31,507 bases of DNA, taken from the NCBI GenBank assembly GCA_023431215.1, contig JAEYXR010000050.1:1-31507 (forward strand), in the 5' to 3' direction. The notes under the pieces are model-generated. The model worked only from the letters and a program-made list of their open reading frames with translations. It had not been told where the DNA came from and did no database searches. Positions 29,577 through 31,507 of this stretch are shown here, one piece after another (position 1 is the first letter of the stretch; every line of letters starts with the position of its first letter). This stretch comes from Bacillota bacterium. Lineage in GTDB: Bacteria; Bacillota; Clostridia; Oscillospirales; Ruminococcaceae. Position numbers and translations under genes: made by a program.

Positions 29577-31507
29577 TTGAATTTGACGAAATTAACCATG
29601 CGGCGACCGGTGTCGGTGCTGATTATTCTGCTGGCACTGGTGGTCTTTGGCTTTGGTGCCATTACCGGAGCCCCGCTGGAGCTGATTCCCCCCATGGAAA
29701 TGCCCATGCTTCTTGTGTCTACCACCTATCCCGGGGCAGGCCCCGAAGAGGTGGAGGAGCTGGTAAGCAGTGTGGTAGAGGCTGCCTGTGCCACCATGTC
29801 CGGTGTGGAGGAGGTTCAGTCAGTATCCAACGAAAACTATTCTATGGTGCTTCTGCAGTTTACCTACGGCACCAATATGGACAGCACCCGTATGGATTTG
29901 CAGAAGAAGATTGATTTATACAAATCTGGCTTACCGGAAGAAGCCGGAGACCCTGTAATTATTGAAATGTCAATGGATGCACAGGCAGACATTACCCTGT
30001 CCGTAAAGGCCACCGGAGATGTAGATTTGCTCAACTATGTGGAAAATACCATTGTTCCCGAGTTTGAAAAGCTAGCCAGCGTGGCATCTGTTGAAGTTTC
30101 CGGCGGGCAAAAAGATTACATAAGCGTACGTCTAAAAGAGGAACAGCTCAACCAGTTTGGCCTGGACCTTTCTACCGTGGCCAACATGATTGCGGCTGCC
30201 GACTTTTCCATGCCTGCCGGCAGTGCCACCCGCGGCGATTCTAAGTTGAATATCCGCGGCGGCGTGGAGGTGACCTCCACCGAAGATTTGCGCCAAATGC
30301 CCCTGATTTTGCCCACAGGAGGCGTCATACATCTTTCGGACATTGCCGATGTGTATGAGGCGAAGGCAACGCCCACCTCCATCAGCCGCTACAACGGCGA
30401 GGATACTGTCACCATTGGTATTATGAAGCGTCAAAGCGCCGGCACCGTCAACGTCTGCCGCGATGCAGTCAGGGTAATGAAAAATATCAATACTCAGCAA
30501 ATAGGTGTTGATATTCAGGTACTCAGCGACAACAGCGAGCAAATTTTAAGTGCCATTAAGACCGTTGTGCAGACGCTGCTGCTGGGCATTCTGCTTTCTA
30601 TGATTGTGTTGTTTGTCTTTTTTGGAGACTGGCGCGCTTCCCTTATCGTAGGCAGCTCCATGCCTATCTCGGTGTTTGCCACCCTCATTTTGATGAGTGG
30701 TATGGGCTTCTCCTTTAATATTATCTCCCTGGGCGGCTTGGTCATCGGTGTTGGTATGATGGTGGATAACTCCATTGTTGTGCTGGAAAGCAACTTCCGC
30801 CACCGTGCCCAGCGCATGAGCTTTGAAGAAGCAGCACTGGAGGGTACCCATGTTGTTACAAGCTCCATTGTAGCCTCCACCCTTACCACCATCGTGGTAT
30901 TTCTGCCCATCTCTATTATGCAGGGTATTACCGGTCAGCTCTTTAAGCAGCTGGGCTTTACCATTATCTTTGCCCTTACCGCCTCTTTAATTTCGGCGCT
31001 GACCCTTGTGCCCATGCTGTTTTTGCGGGTGCAACCCAAGGAAAAAGAAGATTTGTGGGTAAGCCGTAAGCTGGCATCCATGGGGGAAAGCTACGGAGGT
31101 TTTCTGCAAAAAACCTTCAAACGTAAAAAGACAGTGGTATTTGTTTCTATTGCGCTGCTGGTACTATCCTTTGTTTGCCTGGCATTCATCAATAAAGAAC
31201 TGATTCCGTCTATCGACCAGGGCATTGTGCAAGTTTCGGCAGAAGTTCGGCCGGGACTAAAACTTTCCGAAGTTGATAAAATTGCGGTATCAATTGAAGA
31301 AATGATGAAAGAGCACCCTGATGTAGAGCGTTTTTCCGTCAATGGCAGCAGCTCGGGTGTAAATGCCACTGCATACCTAAAAAAAGACAGCAAGCTGTCT
31401 ACCGATGAGGTAGTGCAGCAATGGCGTGAAGAAACCAAAGATACCGTTGGCTATACCATTTCGGTAGGCTCCTTTAATATGGCGGATGCCATGAGCGGTG
31501 GCGGTGA
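29577..31507 (+). CDS. RND family efflux transporter, partial (C-terminus beyond window)
   Basis: Proton-driven inner-membrane exporter of the AcrB/HAE type. About 643 residues are present and the frame is open at the window edge. Visible parts are TM1 (VLIILLALVVFGFGAITG), the first porter region (about 40-325), TM2-6 (TLLLGILLSMIVLFVFFGDW, then GLVIGVGMMVDNSIVVLESN in TM4) and the start of the second porter region. TM4 carries a single Asp (VDNSIVV) where AcrB has two, a common variant. The TTG at 29577 is preferred since GGGAGGG (29563-29569) is 7 bases upstream; the ATG at 29571 nearly touches that site. Together with the lipoprotein and MarR genes it forms an efflux operon. The substrate is unknown. 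Confidence 0.93.
   Translation, partial: MNLTKLTMRRPVSVLIILLALVVFGFGAITGAPLELIPPMEMPMLLVSTTYPGAGPEEVEELVSSVVEAACATMSGVEEVQSVSNENYSMVLLQFTYGTNMDSTRMDLQKKIDLYKSGLPEEAGDPVIIEMSMDAQADITLSVKATGDVDLLNYVENTIVPEFEKLASVASVEVSGGQKDYISVRLKEEQLNQFGLDLSTVANMIAAADFSMPAGSATRGDSKLNIRGGVEVTSTEDLRQMPLILPTGGVIHLSDIADVYEAKATPTSISRYNGEDTVTIGIMKRQSAGTVNVCRDAVRVMKNINTQQIGVDIQVLSDNSEQILSAIKTVVQTLLLGILLSMIVLFVFFGDWRASLIVGSSMPISVFATLILMSGMGFSFNIISLGGLVIGVGMMVDNSIVVLESNFRHRAQRMSFEEAALEGTHVVTSSIVASTLTTIVVFLPISIMQGITGQLFKQLGFTIIFALTASLISALTLVPMLFLRVQPKEKEDLWVSRKLASMGESYGGFLQKTFKRKKTVVFVSIALLVLSFVCLAFINKELIPSIDQGIVQVSAEVRPGLKLSEVDKIAVSIEEMMKEHPDVERFSVNGSSSGVNATAYLKKDSKLSTDEVVQQWREETKDTVGYTISVGSFNMADAMSGGG

Noticed and set aside
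30741..30790. Single Asp in TM4 of the RND protein as a sign of inactivation
   Set aside because: VDNSIVV-type motifs with one Asp are, to my knowledge, common in functional RND pumps outside the AcrB group.

Overview
The window looks like a chromosomal core segment of a low-to-mid GC Gram-positive anaerobe of the class Clostridia, probably near Oscillospiraceae/Ruminococcaceae; this is inferred from gene content, not from a marker search. Supporting points are a dgt-dnaG-sigA run, ftsE-ftsX followed by an M23 hydrolase and a CtpB-like protein, the MurA2 type of MurA, WalJ next to RlmH, a class B sortase, strong purine-rich Shine-Dalgarno sites, and frequent TTG starts. No rRNA, tRNA, CRISPR array or insertion sequence was seen.

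Layout. 1-906: a terminator of an unseen upstream gene, then an RsuA-family pseudouridine synthase. 1280-2365: a PucR/CdaR-type regulator behind a consensus-like promoter. 2366-2787: a gene-free stretch with its own promoter-like signal, nested hairpins and a terminator, a candidate structured RNA. 2788-7126: a cell-division and wall-remodelling cluster of ftsE, ftsX, a secreted coiled-coil M23 peptidase and an S41/CtpB-like protein whose catalytic Ser is replaced by Gly. 7489-8295: an unrecognised protein. 8670-10928: a perfect-consensus promoter, a hairpin-rich leader, greA and lysS. 11142-11402: a small zinc-ribbon membrane protein in an AT-rich pocket. 12107-14963: murA, walJ, rlmH. 15044-16842 (minus): comM and a small membrane protein. 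17244-18941: phosphohexomutase. 19145-21272: rpmE with a leader hairpin, a YigZ-family protein and a class B sortase. 21555-25607: dgt, dnaG, sigA (macromolecular synthesis). 25703-26620 (minus): an unknown membrane-anchored protein convergent with sigA. 26994-27410: an Rrf2-type Fe-S regulator with an operator-like palindrome on its own -10. 27780-31507: a MarR regulator, a lipoprotein membrane-fusion protein and an RND transporter that runs off the end.

How the genes fit together. FtsEX is expected to gate the M23 hydrolase at the division site, with the CtpB-like protein encoded beside them; its degenerate active site suggests a scaffold or regulatory role. MurA supplies peptidoglycan precursor and the WalJ-RlmH pair is a remnant of the walRK neighbourhood. 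The final cluster is a self-contained efflux module, probably controlled by its MarR gene through the striking 46-bp inverted repeat upstream.

The least explained items are the 46-bp four-half-site inverted repeat at 27600-27645, the candidate RNA before ftsE, the pseudo-protease, the 31-bp dyad before the YigZ gene, and the two unrecognised proteins. Every function is a reading of sequence motifs; no database search was done.
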